The notes beneath the pieces were generated by a model. The model had not been told where the DNA came from and did not search any database. It worked only from the letters and a program-made list of their open reading frames with translations. A DNA stretch of 64,000 nt from assembly GCA_040776905.1 (NCBI GenBank), contig JAXGZQ010000002.1, positions 248,001-312,000 on the forward strand, written 5' to 3'. The stretch is from SLHU01 sp009929975 (lineage in GTDB: Bacteria > Bacillota > Clostridia > Saccharofermentanales > UBA5734). Shown piece after piece: positions 50,838 through 59,352 of the stretch. The translations under genes were made by a program, and so were the position numbers. How positions within the stretch are numbered: position 1 is the first letter of the stretch; each line of letters opens with the position of its first letter.

Positions 50838-52133
50838 TCAGGTGCCGTCCTGGTTCATGGCGATATCGTGCGGTGTGAAGTCGTTTTCAATTTCGAAGGT
50901 GTCGCCCTCCCAGTTGCGGAAAATGGCCTTGTTTTTGCCGATGTACAGCAGGTAATTGGGCAGCAGCGGTGTTTTGCCCAGTCCGCCGGTTCCGTTGACA
51001 ATATAGGTCGGAATCGCCAGACCGGATGTATAGCCGCGCAGAGATTCCATGATTTCCAGCCCTTCCTCGAGCCGTACCCAGAATCGTGAGGTGCCGCGTA
51101 CCTGTTTGGCGTGGAAAATGTAATATGGTTTCACTCTCAGGCGCAGCAGCTGCTGATTCAGTTTGCGTACGACATATGTATCGTTATTGACCCCGGCGAG
51201 CAGCACCATCTGGTTGCCAAGAGGAATTCCCGCGTCTGCCAGCAGCGTACAGGCCCGTTCGGCATCGGGTGTTATTTCGGCCGGCGAATTGAAATGTGTA
51301 TTGACATAAAGCGGGTGATGCTTTTTCAGCATGGTGGTCAGCTGCGGGGTGATTCGCTGCGGCAGTGTAACTGGTGTGCGGGATCCAAGGCGGATGATTT
51401 CGACATGGTCGATCGCGCGCAGACGGGTCAGAATATCATCGAGCTGACGATCTCTGAGCATGAGCGCGTCTCCACCGGTAATCAGAACGTCACGAATCTC
51501 CGGCTGACTGGCAACGTAGTCGATCGCTTTGTCGATCGTCTGACGTTCGGCGTGATGATCCTGCTCGCCGATCAAGCGTCGCCGCTGACAGAAGCGGCAG
51601 TACATGCCGCACTGGTTGGTCACCTTGATGATCAGGCGATCGGGGTAGCGTCGTGTTACACACGGGGTCGGGCTGGAGCCCGCTTCATCCATGGGGTCGA
51701 GTTCGCCTGCAGGGTCCATTTCTGACAATGTCGGTACGGACTGCAGCCGGATCGGACAGTTGGGGTCATGTGGGTCGATCAGCGACAGATAGTAAGGTGA
51801 GACCGCGAATCGGTATTTCTCAGACACCTGTTGAATCTCTTTATACTCGTCTTCACTCAGATCAATCACCTTGGCGAGATCTTCAGCGGTCGTGAAACGA
51901 TGACCCAGCTGCCAGTGATAATCCTGCCATTGTGCTTCAGTCGCGCCGAGCATCTGCATGATCCGCAGTTTCTGCCGCTTGATTCGCTCGGCACTCTCAA
52001 ATCCGGTCGGAATCTTTGATTTAATCGCGGTGTAATCAGCGATATCCTGACGCAATCTTTCCATTCTTGCGCTGGTATCATGATCCATTTCTGCAGCGGA
52101 GCTTGTCGGCGGTCCAAGGTTTTCTTTAATCAT
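50838..52133 (-). CDS. eam: Glutamate 2,3-aminomutase (radical SAM)
   Basis: 431 residues. Radical SAM/PLP enzyme of the lysine 2,3-aminomutase family: cluster motif CGMYCRFCQ (Cys175, 179, 182), GGDALMLRD, and RGYTSGLAIPTYIVN. Lysine 2,3-aminomutase binds the substrate amino group with two Asp residues; here they are replaced by Lys343 (FHAKQVRG) and Asn380 (IVNGTGG), the substitution pattern known for glutamate 2,3-aminomutase, with the same 37-residue spacing. It makes beta-glutamate, a compatible solute. ATG 52133 has GGGAGG six bases upstream. Confidence 0.85.
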   Translation of the reverse strand: MIKENLGPPTSSAAEMDHDTSARMERLRQDIADYTAIKSKIPTGFESAERIKRQKLRIMQMLGATEAQWQDYHWQLGHRFTTAEDLAKVIDLSEDEYKEIQQVSEKYRFAVSPYYLSLIDPHDPNCPIRLQSVPTLSEMDPAGELDPMDEAGSSPTPCVTRRYPDRLIIKVTNQCGMYCRFCQRRRLIGEQDHHAERQTIDKAIDYVASQPEIRDVLITGGDALMLRDRQLDDILTRLRAIDHVEIIRLGSRTPVTLPQRITPQLTTMLKKHHPLYVNTHFNSPAEITPDAERACTLLADAGIPLGNQMVLLAGVNNDTYVVRKLNQQLLRLRVKPYYIFHAKQVRGTSRFWVRLEEGLEIMESLRGYTSGLAIPTYIVNGTGGLGKTPLLPNYLLYIGKNKAIFRNWEGDTFEIENDFTPHDIAMNQDGT

Positions 52134-52484
52134 CAATGACCTCCCTAAATGATCTGAATCATCAGCATTTTCCGTCGTGTTTGTGCTTTATTACATTAAT
52201 CAGAATAACATGTTCACATAATATGTGCAAAATGACGGTATTGCATTCAAAAAACACCGATTTCTACCATGATTTAAGTTTGCCAATGAAACAGGATTAT
52301 CTTGAATCGGGTGATAATGATAACCAGAAGTCATTACATCATGATAGATATTGATAAATGAGTAATATTCAATATAATAACGATGCCAAAGCCCGACAAT
52401 TAATATAAATATGGATCAGACCGCGGTTAAATATGACGATATCGTCCAATGATTATTTAATTTGATGTCATATTGGAGGTCTGT
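52134..52484. other. Divergent intergenic region, AT-rich
   Basis: About 350 bp between eam and the surface-protein gene. Holds the promoter listed separately. TTCACA (52213-52218) and TGTGCA (52224-52229) resemble VSDT outer arms without the core. No gene seen. Confidence 0.5.
52351..52378 (+). promoter_or_regulatory. Promoter of the surface-protein gene
   Basis: TTGATA (52351-52356), 16-bp spacer, TATAAT (52373-52378); about 100-nt leader. Confidence 0.6.
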
Positions 52485-54251
52485 ATGATCAAAATAATAA
52501 AATTGTTGATCTTTGTTTTGCTGAGCCTTTTATTGATGCTGCCTGTGATTGCGGATCAGCCCGACGACATCGTTTATGCGTCGTCTGAATTGCCCGATCC
52601 ATTACGCCTGAGCATTTTTCCAGATGGTCAGCTTCTGGCCGAAGTTGATGAATCACCGTCGCCAGATTTGGTGTCAGGCACGGTGTCAGACACCGAAAAT
52701 AAACCGCGGTATTCGCCGAGGTATGCGATGATTGAAGCGATGGCTGACGAATCGCTGATTGCCTGGGGCACTCAGCTGCGCTGGACGAATACGGACGGTC
52801 AGAGTCGTCTGAGAGGAAGCCCGTTCTTCAGCTTCCGACCATCTGACCAGGTTGAACAGTCATCACAGCGGATTGATCAGTCAATCAATGACGCGGGCGC
52901 AGATCCCTATGCGTTCGGCGATGGCCAGTGGCGCTCAGGATCCATTGAGCAGCCTGAGATGAACGATGAAAGTGGTGTTTGGCAAGTTAGTTGGCAGTGG
53001 CCGGATGATCAATTGGAACTGGTTCAGACGGTATCATATCAACCAGGACAGTGGTATTTCACGATCTGCTGGCAATTGATCAATCAGGGTACAGACGTTT
53101 TGACGAACCTTGATCTGATCCATGGCGGTGACTCACAGATCTGCAGTGGAACAACGCCTTCAACATCGGAAGCGGTCAGCGCTTCCTGGGATGATGAACG
53201 CGGCCGGTTGATCTTATGGCCGAGCCATGCCTGGGACTGCGGGATGATGATCTTGAGCGGTGCATGTCCGGATCAATCCGCCGGTATTGATCAACCATCT
53301 GATCAACGACCTGATCACTACCTGTCACTGGCGGCGTCCCGGCTGCAGTCCGCCGTTCGTGATCCTCGCGTGGTGTCAGACACCATCTTGTCACAGGCTT
53401 GTGATCAGGCGGTCCTGCTGCAGTGGATGCGGGATGAGCTGGCGCCGGGTGATTGCTGGACAGTCAGCTGCTGTCAGCGGTTTACGCCTGCCGGGCAGAT
53501 CCATTTGATCGGGCCGGAGCCGCAGTCGGCTGATCCGGGTGAACCGGTGGTGATGGACTGTGAACTATTCTACCGTGGTCAAACAAGTGTGCTGCCGGAC
53601 TTCTCCGTGTTCCTGCAGTCGCAAACCGGTTGGCCATGGAAAATCGAAATGGCTGACGCTGATTGCTTGTTGGATGATCCTGCTCCCTGGTTCAGCCAGT
53701 TTATCCACTTATCCACTGTGGTGCCAGACACCGCTGTGGTTGGAGCGTTTGAGACCTTCAGTGTGCAGGTCAGTCCGATGGATAATCCGTATCTGTTCAG
53801 CAGCGCCATTGGCGCGGTCAGGGTTTCCGGAACAATCGATCCGCCGGTTATCACGCCATCACCAACGGCAAGCCCTTCGCCGGTACCGAGCGCGATACCG
53901 GACCCGGCCCCGTCTTCTGATGAAACGGATCTGGACGAAGAAAAGCCTGAAAGTACTATCAGCCAGCCGGCAGCCATCGCAACAACACATAAGAATGAAG
54001 CGGTGTCAGACACCACATCATCAGAAAGTACATCGTTAGACACCACACCAGAAGTAGAGGAGCAAATCACAGTAACAACCGCTCACTCAGAGTTAACGAT
54101 GACCCAGCCGACGGTCAGTAATCCGACTACCGGAAAGATGACATCCGACCAAAAGGATCATTTCGCAGTCTGCCTGATGACCGTTGCTGCTGTTTTCACC
54201 GTATTGCTTGGTTTCTATCTGATTTATACCCGGTTGATCAAAAATAAGTAA
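52485..54251 (+). CDS. Secreted, membrane-anchored surface protein of unknown function
   Basis: 588 residues. Signal peptide (KIIKLLIFVLLSLLLMLPVIA), a large extracellular part rich in Gln, Asp and Trp with no domain I recognise, a Pro/Ser/Thr linker (PVITPSPTASPSPVPSAIPD onward) and a C-terminal helix (FAVCLMTVAAVFTVLLGFYL) ending in a short basic tail. GGAGG precedes ATG 52485. Five VSDT elements or variants are read in frame (VSGT, VSDT, VSDT, VPDT, VSDT). Related low-complexity linkers occur in the LCP fusion protein. Role unknown. Confidence 0.75.
   Translation: MIKIIKLLIFVLLSLLLMLPVIADQPDDIVYASSELPDPLRLSIFPDGQLLAEVDESPSPDLVSGTVSDTENKPRYSPRYAMIEAMADESLIAWGTQLRWTNTDGQSRLRGSPFFSFRPSDQVEQSSQRIDQSINDAGADPYAFGDGQWRSGSIEQPEMNDESGVWQVSWQWPDDQLELVQTVSYQPGQWYFTICWQLINQGTDVLTNLDLIHGGDSQICSGTTPSTSEAVSASWDDERGRLILWPSHAWDCGMMILSGACPDQSAGIDQPSDQRPDHYLSLAASRLQSAVRDPRVVSDTILSQACDQAVLLQWMRDELAPGDCWTVSCCQRFTPAGQIHLIGPEPQSADPGEPVVMDCELFYRGQTSVLPDFSVFLQSQTGWPWKIEMADADCLLDDPAPWFSQFIHLSTVVPDTAVVGAFETFSVQVSPMDNPYLFSSAIGAVRVSGTIDPPVITPSPTASPSPVPSAIPDPAPSSDETDLDEEKPESTISQPAAIATTHKNEAVSDTTSSESTSLDTTPEVEEQITVTTAHSELTMTQPTVSNPTTGKMTSDQKDHFAVCLMTVAAVFTVLLGFYLIYTRLIKNK
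52670..54014 (+). repeat. In-frame VSDT elements in the surface-protein gene
   Basis: Cores at 52670-52682 (variant, VSGT) abutting 52682-52694, then 53372-53384, 53720-53732 (variant GCC, VPDT) and 54002-54014. All in the same reading frame. Confidence 0.9.
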
Positions 54252-54296
54252 TAATTTGATCCAATTAAACAATCCGAATGATAACGAGTATCATCT

Positions 54297-54326
54297 GACG
54301 GCCAGCTGATCAACCAGTTGGCCGTC
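54297..54326. terminator. Strong hairpin after the surface-protein gene
   Basis: GACGGCCAGCTG and CAGTTGGCCGTC form a 12-pair stem (one G-T) with a 6-base loop about 45 bp after the stop codon. No T run, so termination is not certain. Confidence 0.5.
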
Positions 54327-54333
54327 AATCGTT

Positions 54334-54426
54334 GGTGTCTGACACCGAAGATCGCATTGGAATTGTACCAGAACATTTTGCATTTCCGGTTGAAATATGA
54401 ACAAGATATGAACGGTGTCTGACACC
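54334..54426. repeat. Two VSDT elements before the Lon-like gene
   Basis: Cores at 54334-54346 and 54414-54426, the latter with TGTGCA four bases after. These are the last copies in the window. Confidence 0.9.
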
Positions 54427-54519
54427 AAAGTGTGCAAGACCAGCTTGGGTGATGGGTGGCGGGATGAGCAAAGGGCGGCGGAAAGTCTTATAATGGAGGT
54501 GGAAGTGAGGTGAATGGTG

Positions 54520-56940
54520 ATGAAGCCGCATGTGTATGATCATTTCCGTCTTGCGCCGGAGCAGCTGAGGCTTCGATGTGATCCTGACAGGGATCTGTCG
54601 TTTCTGCAGACAACGCGTGACGCACCGCCGCTGACTGGCGTGATTGGCCAGGACCGGGCGGAGCGGGCCATGAAGTTCGGCCTGTCGATGGAGGCGCCGG
54701 GCTATCATCTGTTCGTTGTCGGAGTACCGGGAACGGGCAAGAACACCTATGTCCAGTCCATGACGAACCGGATCGCCGCCGGACAGCCCGTGCCGGATGA
54801 CTGGTGCTATATCCACAACTTTCACGAACCGGACCAGCCGATTGCTGCCGCGCTGCCGGCCGGGCGGGGACGGGCGTTTCAATCGGATGTCAAGGAATTG
54901 ATCGCTGATCTGCGCCGGACGATTCCCGCTGCCTTTGCCGGCAGTGATTATGACCAGCAGAAGGAAATCATCACCCGCGAGGCACAGCAGCAGATGGACG
55001 AGACTTTTGAGCTTCTGCGTGAGGAAGCGAAAAAGGTTGATTATGAGTTATATCGCGCACCGGGGAAAATTATGTTCAAACCGCAGAAGGACGGACAGGA
55101 TTTGACCACGGAGGCGTTCAGCCGGCTACCTCTGAAGGAACAGCATCGCTATCAGGAGACAGGCCGCCGCCTGGAAAAGCTGCTTGCCGACCTGCTCAGC
55201 CGGGGTCATCAGCTGGAAAAGGACATGCAGGAAAAGGCGCAGGCCATGGAACAGCAGATTACCCGCCAGGCCGCGATGACGCTGGTCAACCGGCTGAGAG
55301 AACGCTATGAGGATCTCACGGTAGTCCGTGGCTGGCTGGATGCTCTGCTTGATGATGTGACGGAACACCATCAGTGGTTCATGGAGAAAGAACATGGCAC
55401 GGAACAACCGGCTTTGCCCTGGCTGCCACCGACAGATGGTGAGGAGGTCTTCCAGCGTTATCTCGTCCACCTGTTTATCAATAATGAACATCGGCAGGGC
55501 GCACCGGTTGTCTTTGAATCGTTTCTCAATTACTACAGCCTGTTCGGCAAGATTGAATATCGCAGCCAGATGATGGAGATGAGTACCCATTTCACCATGG
55601 CCCGTCCCGGCGCGCTGCACCGGGCGAACGGCGGCTATCTGATCCTCCAGGCACGCGATGTCCTGACGGAACCGTATGTCTGGCTGACCCTGAAACGGGC
55701 TCTGCGCTACCAATCAGCGGTGCTGGAGAATATCGGTGAGCAATACCGCTATGTACCGATGGCATCGATGCGCATGCAGCCGATCCCGCTGAATGTGAAG
55801 GTGATCATGATCGGGACGCCGCTGATGTACCAGCTGCTGTCAACGGATGAGGATTTTGTTAAGCTGTTCAAGGTCAAGGTCGATTTTGATATTGAGATGG
55901 ACCGCAATCCGGACAATCTGAGGAAATACGCTTCATTCGTCCAGTCGCTGTGCCAGAATGATCATCTGCTGCCGTTCAGCCGTGACGGCATGGGTCAGGT
56001 GGTCGAGTACGGGTCGCGTCTGGCCGGGCATCAAAATAAGCTGTCCACCCGATTCAGTGAGGTCAGTGAAATTGTCTATGAAGCGCATGCTCTGGCGGCG
56101 GGTGAATCCGCGGGCTGTGTTGAGTCCGCCCATGTCCAGGCGGCGATCGATGAACGAAAGTACCGCAACAGCCGGATCGAAGACAAGGTACAGGAGCTGA
56201 TCCTGCAAAATAAACTTCTGATCGATACGGGGGGACAGGTCACGGGGCAGATTAACGGGCTTTCGGTGATCCAGCTCGGCTCGCAGCTGTTCGGCCAGCC
56301 GGCCCGGATTACCGCCGTGACCTATATGGGCCGCGGCGGAGTGATCAATATCGAGCGCGAAACGGATATGAGCGGCCAGATCCATTCCAAAGGGGTCCTG
56401 ACCATGGCCGGATATCTCGGCGCGACCTTTGCCCAGAAATTTCCGCTCAGTCTGACGGCCCAGATTACTTTTGAACAGAATTACGGTGGCATTGATGGCG
56501 ACAGCGCTTCCTGTGCTGAGTTGTTCGCGATCCTGTCCAGCCTGGCGGATCTACCGATCTATCAGGGCATCGCGGTCACCGGATCGGTCAATCAGCTGGG
56601 CGATGTCCAGCCGATCGGCGGGGTGACGGAAAAGGTGGAGGGCTTCTACGATATCTGCGCGGCCGGCGGGCTCAGCGGCGAGCAGGGTGTGATCGTCCCG
56701 GTCCAGAATGTCGACCAGCTGATGCTGCGGGATGATATCGTCACGGCGGTTGAAAAAGGTCAATTCCATCTTTACGCGATCCGGCGGATCGAGGAGGGGA
56801 TCGAGATTCTGACCGGTCGCCCGGCCGGTGCCAGCGATGAAAATGGCAATTTTCCGGATGGCAGTGTCTACGGTTTGGTGATGGCCAAGCTTGAACGCTT
56901 CCGTGACCAGTCCAGACAGGCCTCACCTATGGTAAAATAA
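54520..56940 (+). CDS. Lon-family ATP-dependent protease with AAA_32 domain
   Basis: About 806 residues. N-terminal region with Walker A VVGVPGTGKNTYV, a long coiled-coil middle (LEKLLADLLSRGHQLEKDM), an AAA part with RANGGYLILQARDVL and VIMIGTPLMY, and a C-terminal Lon protease domain. The Ser-Lys dyad is Ser662 in GGIDGDSASCAEL and Lys705 in GVTEKVEGF, 43 residues apart as in Lon. This belongs to the non-classical Lon (AAA_32) group found in many bacteria. The start is ATG 54520 or 54514; GTGAGG spacing favours 54520. A TATAAT lies at 54489-54494. Confidence 0.88.
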   Translation: MKPHVYDHFRLAPEQLRLRCDPDRDLSFLQTTRDAPPLTGVIGQDRAERAMKFGLSMEAPGYHLFVVGVPGTGKNTYVQSMTNRIAAGQPVPDDWCYIHNFHEPDQPIAAALPAGRGRAFQSDVKELIADLRRTIPAAFAGSDYDQQKEIITREAQQQMDETFELLREEAKKVDYELYRAPGKIMFKPQKDGQDLTTEAFSRLPLKEQHRYQETGRRLEKLLADLLSRGHQLEKDMQEKAQAMEQQITRQAAMTLVNRLRERYEDLTVVRGWLDALLDDVTEHHQWFMEKEHGTEQPALPWLPPTDGEEVFQRYLVHLFINNEHRQGAPVVFESFLNYYSLFGKIEYRSQMMEMSTHFTMARPGALHRANGGYLILQARDVLTEPYVWLTLKRALRYQSAVLENIGEQYRYVPMASMRMQPIPLNVKVIMIGTPLMYQLLSTDEDFVKLFKVKVDFDIEMDRNPDNLRKYASFVQSLCQNDHLLPFSRDGMGQVVEYGSRLAGHQNKLSTRFSEVSEIVYEAHALAAGESAGCVESAHVQAAIDERKYRNSRIEDKVQELILQNKLLIDTGGQVTGQINGLSVIQLGSQLFGQPARITAVTYMGRGGVINIERETDMSGQIHSKGVLTMAGYLGATFAQKFPLSLTAQITFEQNYGGIDGDSASCAELFAILSSLADLPIYQGIAVTGSVNQLGDVQPIGGVTEKVEGFYDICAAGGLSGEQGVIVPVQNVDQLMLRDDIVTAVEKGQFHLYAIRRIEEGIEILTGRPAGASDENGNFPDGSVYGLVMAKLERFRDQSRQASPMVK

Positions 56941-56969
56941 TGATAGTCAATTTGTAATAAATCCAAAAT

Positions 56970-57002
56970 GCCGGCATCCTTTGATGCTGCCACTGTTTTT
57001 TT
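56970..57002 (+). terminator. Rho-independent terminator after the Lon-like gene
   Basis: GGCATC and GATGCTGCC form a short stem with a CTTT loop, followed within a few bases by seven T. Confidence 0.6.
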
Positions 57003-57051
57003 GTCTGAAGTGGTCATCCGCCGGTTCGTTTGATGGGAAAGGAGCGACATC

Positions 57052-58071
57052 ATGAGTGATCCGATCAATGACCTGGCCATGCGCCTACTCTGTGGCCCGA
57101 TTGAAGCGATTCCCCGCTACCGGCTGCTGCGCGATGTGCTCCTGATGTCTCCGGATGATCGTGATCTGGCCGACGCGCGGCGCGATATCACCCATTCACG
57201 GCTGGTCAGCGAGCTGGCCGCGGCACAGCATCCTGATGGATCATGGGGCCGTTTCTACACGCGGAACAAGAATGTCCGGTTCGCGGCCCGTACCACTGAA
57301 ACCGCTCTGATCCGGGCGAATGCTCTTGGCCTTGACGCGTCCCATCCCATGGTGCGGCAGGCGATCGGATACCTCGAACGGGTACTGGAAGGGGAGGCCG
57401 TCTGGCCTGATCGTGAAGATCCGACGCTGGATTTTCCGCTGTCCGTCCAGATGGTGACAGCGGCCCGCCTGCGCCAGTTCGTACCGGATCATTCGTTGGC
57501 CTTGCGTGAAGCCTATCGCTGGCGGGATCTCGTCGCGGTGTCGTTTTCCGAGGATGGTTTCGACGACCTGCAGTATCTAGAGAGAGGGGAAGCGCTGTTC
57601 GATCAGCCGATGCCTCAGGATCCACGCATGTTGTTTTCCCAGTACAGCCTGATCCTGCTGCGGGGTCTGCTGCCGGAAGAAGCCGAAATTAATCTGATCC
57701 GCTACATGACAGGCTATACCCGCGGGATTTATCTGATCACGAACCGGTCGCTGCGCTATAAACCGCTGAGTTTCGTCTCGCGTGAGACGCTTCGCTATAT
57801 TCGCGCGCTGGAGCTGCTGGGCTGTTATCGCGGGGCCGAGGATTTGATGAAGGACGCGATCGAGTGGCTGTGGGATCAGCGGGGTCATGACGGTATGTGG
57901 GATCTGGGTCCTGCCGGCCGTGACGGCCTTGATCTGCCGCTCTCAGAATCATGGCGGCGCGGCCAGCGGCCGGTCGACTGTACGGTCCGGATGCTGATAT
58001 TGATGCAGCGCCTGAAATTCGCCTGCTGCCTGCCATTTTCGCCGGACAGGACGGAAGAAAATCTGGATTGA
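57052..58071 (+). CDS. Prenyltransferase/squalene-oxidase-repeat-like protein
   Basis: 339 residues, mostly helical. The segment AAAQHPDGSWGRFYTRNKNV and the later WLWDQRGHDGMWDLGPAGRD resemble the QW-type repeats of alpha/alpha-toroid proteins. No catalytic motif of terpene cyclases is seen and no partners are present, so function is unknown. AAAGGAG precedes the ATG. It lies between the Lon-like gene and ruvC and is probably transcribed alone. Confidence 0.7.
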   Translation: MSDPINDLAMRLLCGPIEAIPRYRLLRDVLLMSPDDRDLADARRDITHSRLVSELAAAQHPDGSWGRFYTRNKNVRFAARTTETALIRANALGLDASHPMVRQAIGYLERVLEGEAVWPDREDPTLDFPLSVQMVTAARLRQFVPDHSLALREAYRWRDLVAVSFSEDGFDDLQYLERGEALFDQPMPQDPRMLFSQYSLILLRGLLPEEAEINLIRYMTGYTRGIYLITNRSLRYKPLSFVSRETLRYIRALELLGCYRGAEDLMKDAIEWLWDQRGHDGMWDLGPAGRDGLDLPLSESWRRGQRPVDCTVRMLILMQRLKFACCLPFSPDRTEENLD

Positions 58072-58113
58072 ATCCAGGGTCATTAGATAGGATCGGGAGA
58101 TGTCCGGATTGAT

Positions 58114-58141
58114 TTGACGAAACAGGTCAATATGATAAGAT
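58114..58141 (+). promoter_or_regulatory. Promoter of ruvCAB
   Basis: TTGACG (58114-58119), 16-bp spacer, TAAGAT (58136-58141) preceded by TG in extended -10 position. No LexA-like box was recognised. Confidence 0.6.
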
Positions 58142-58192
58142 ATAAAGAACGATTGTTTGCTGTCCGGACCTGTCCGGCATGAAGGATGGAAT

Positions 58193-58696
58193 ATGATCAT
58201 TTTGGGCATTGACCCGGGCTATGCGATCACTGGTTTCGGGGTGATTGACTACCGTAATCATCAGTTTCGCTGCCTGGATTATGGCGTGATCTCAACCCGC
58301 GCCAAAACACCATTTGAACAGCGTCTGCTGCGGATCGACCACGGGCTGGCCCATCTGGTCGAGCGGTGGCAGCCCGAGTCCGTCGTGGTCGAGGAATTGT
58401 TTTTCCATCGCAATACAACAACAGCGATCGGCACCGCCCAGGCACGTGGTGTCGCGCTGCTCTGCGGTGCCCGGGCCAGTCTGCCCGTCTATGAATATAC
58501 ACCGGCCCAGGTCAAACTCGCGGTCGTCGGCTACGGCAAAGCACAGAAAGCCCAGGTCCAGCAGATGGTCAAAGTGCTGCTTAATCTGCGGGAGATGCCG
58601 AAGCCGGATGACGCGGCTGACGCGCTGGCAGTCGCGATCTGTCATGCACATTCAGGCAACCGGAGCAGCGCGCTCGCGGTGGGAGGGTATCAATAA
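58193..58696 (+). CDS. ruvC: Holliday junction resolvase RuvC
   Basis: 167 residues. Endonuclease that cuts Holliday junctions with RuvAB. Catalytic acidic residues are Asp7 in MIILGIDPGY, Glu67/68 in VVVEELFFHRNTTTAIGTAQ and the Asp pair in KPDDAADALAVAICHAH. ATG 58193 follows AAGGATGG; the frame extends upstream but without a site. The TAA stop overlaps the ruvA ATG by one base (TAATG), so the two are coupled. Confidence 0.96.
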   Translation: MIILGIDPGYAITGFGVIDYRNHQFRCLDYGVISTRAKTPFEQRLLRIDHGLAHLVERWQPESVVVEELFFHRNTTTAIGTAQARGVALLCGARASLPVYEYTPAQVKLAVVGYGKAQKAQVQQMVKVLLNLREMPKPDDAADALAVAICHAHSGNRSSALAVGGYQ

Positions 58697-59304
58697 TGTA
58701 CGCCTATATCAAGGGCACGATCGTCGTCCGCCATCTGGACAGTTTAGTTGTCGACCATCAGGGCATCGGCTACCGGCTGATGTCGTCGCCTGGTCTGCTC
58801 AACCGGTTCCCTGCGGTCGGAGAAACCGTCACAGTTCATACTTACCTGTATGTCCGTGAGGATCAGATGGCATTGTACGGCTTTCCAGACGCTGAGGATC
58901 TGCAGATGTTTGAGCTGCTGCTCACAGTCAGCGGGATCGGACCGAAAGTCGCCAGTACGATCGTCGGCACCTTATCGCCCAGCCAGTTCGCTCTGGCTGT
59001 GATCAGCGGTGATGTCAAGGCACTGGTACAGGTCAAGGGGATCGGCCGCAAAGGCGCGGAACGGCTGATTCTCGAGTTGAAGGATAAACTGAAAGGCGTT
59101 GATCTGCCGGAGCAGGACACCGTCGGGGCACTGCCGGGAGACGCGTCCGGCGCGGCCGGGAATGACGCTATCAGTGCGCTGGTCGTCCTCGGATACAGCG
59201 GGACAGAAGCCGCCCGGGCCGTCGCAGCGGTCGATCAGGAGCAGGCCGGCAGTCTTGAAGCTGTCATTCGTCTGGCCCTGCGCCAGCTGATGCGGCCGAT
59301 CTGA
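58696..59304 (+). CDS. ruvA: Holliday junction branch migration protein RuvA
   Basis: 202 residues. Binds the four-way junction as tetramer and loads RuvB. Family features are MYAYIKGTI, YLYVREDQMALYGFPD, and two helix-hairpin-helix motifs (LLTVSGIGPKVASTIV and LVQVKGIGRKGAERLI), then the C-terminal domain III (ISALVVLGYSGTEA) that contacts RuvB. Starts inside the ruvC stop codon. Confidence 0.96.
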   Translation: MYAYIKGTIVVRHLDSLVVDHQGIGYRLMSSPGLLNRFPAVGETVTVHTYLYVREDQMALYGFPDAEDLQMFELLLTVSGIGPKVASTIVGTLSPSQFALAVISGDVKALVQVKGIGRKGAERLILELKDKLKGVDLPEQDTVGALPGDASGAAGNDAISALVVLGYSGTEAARAVAAVDQEQAGSLEAVIRLALRQLMRPI

Positions 59305-59352
59305 CCGGATCAGGTGATATAATCAATTCGTCAGACAGAAGGAGGACCATCG

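Noticed and set aside
50838..52133. Lysine 2,3-aminomutase
   Set aside because: The two Asp residues that bind the lysine side chain are replaced by Lys and Asn, the glutamate-enzyme pattern.
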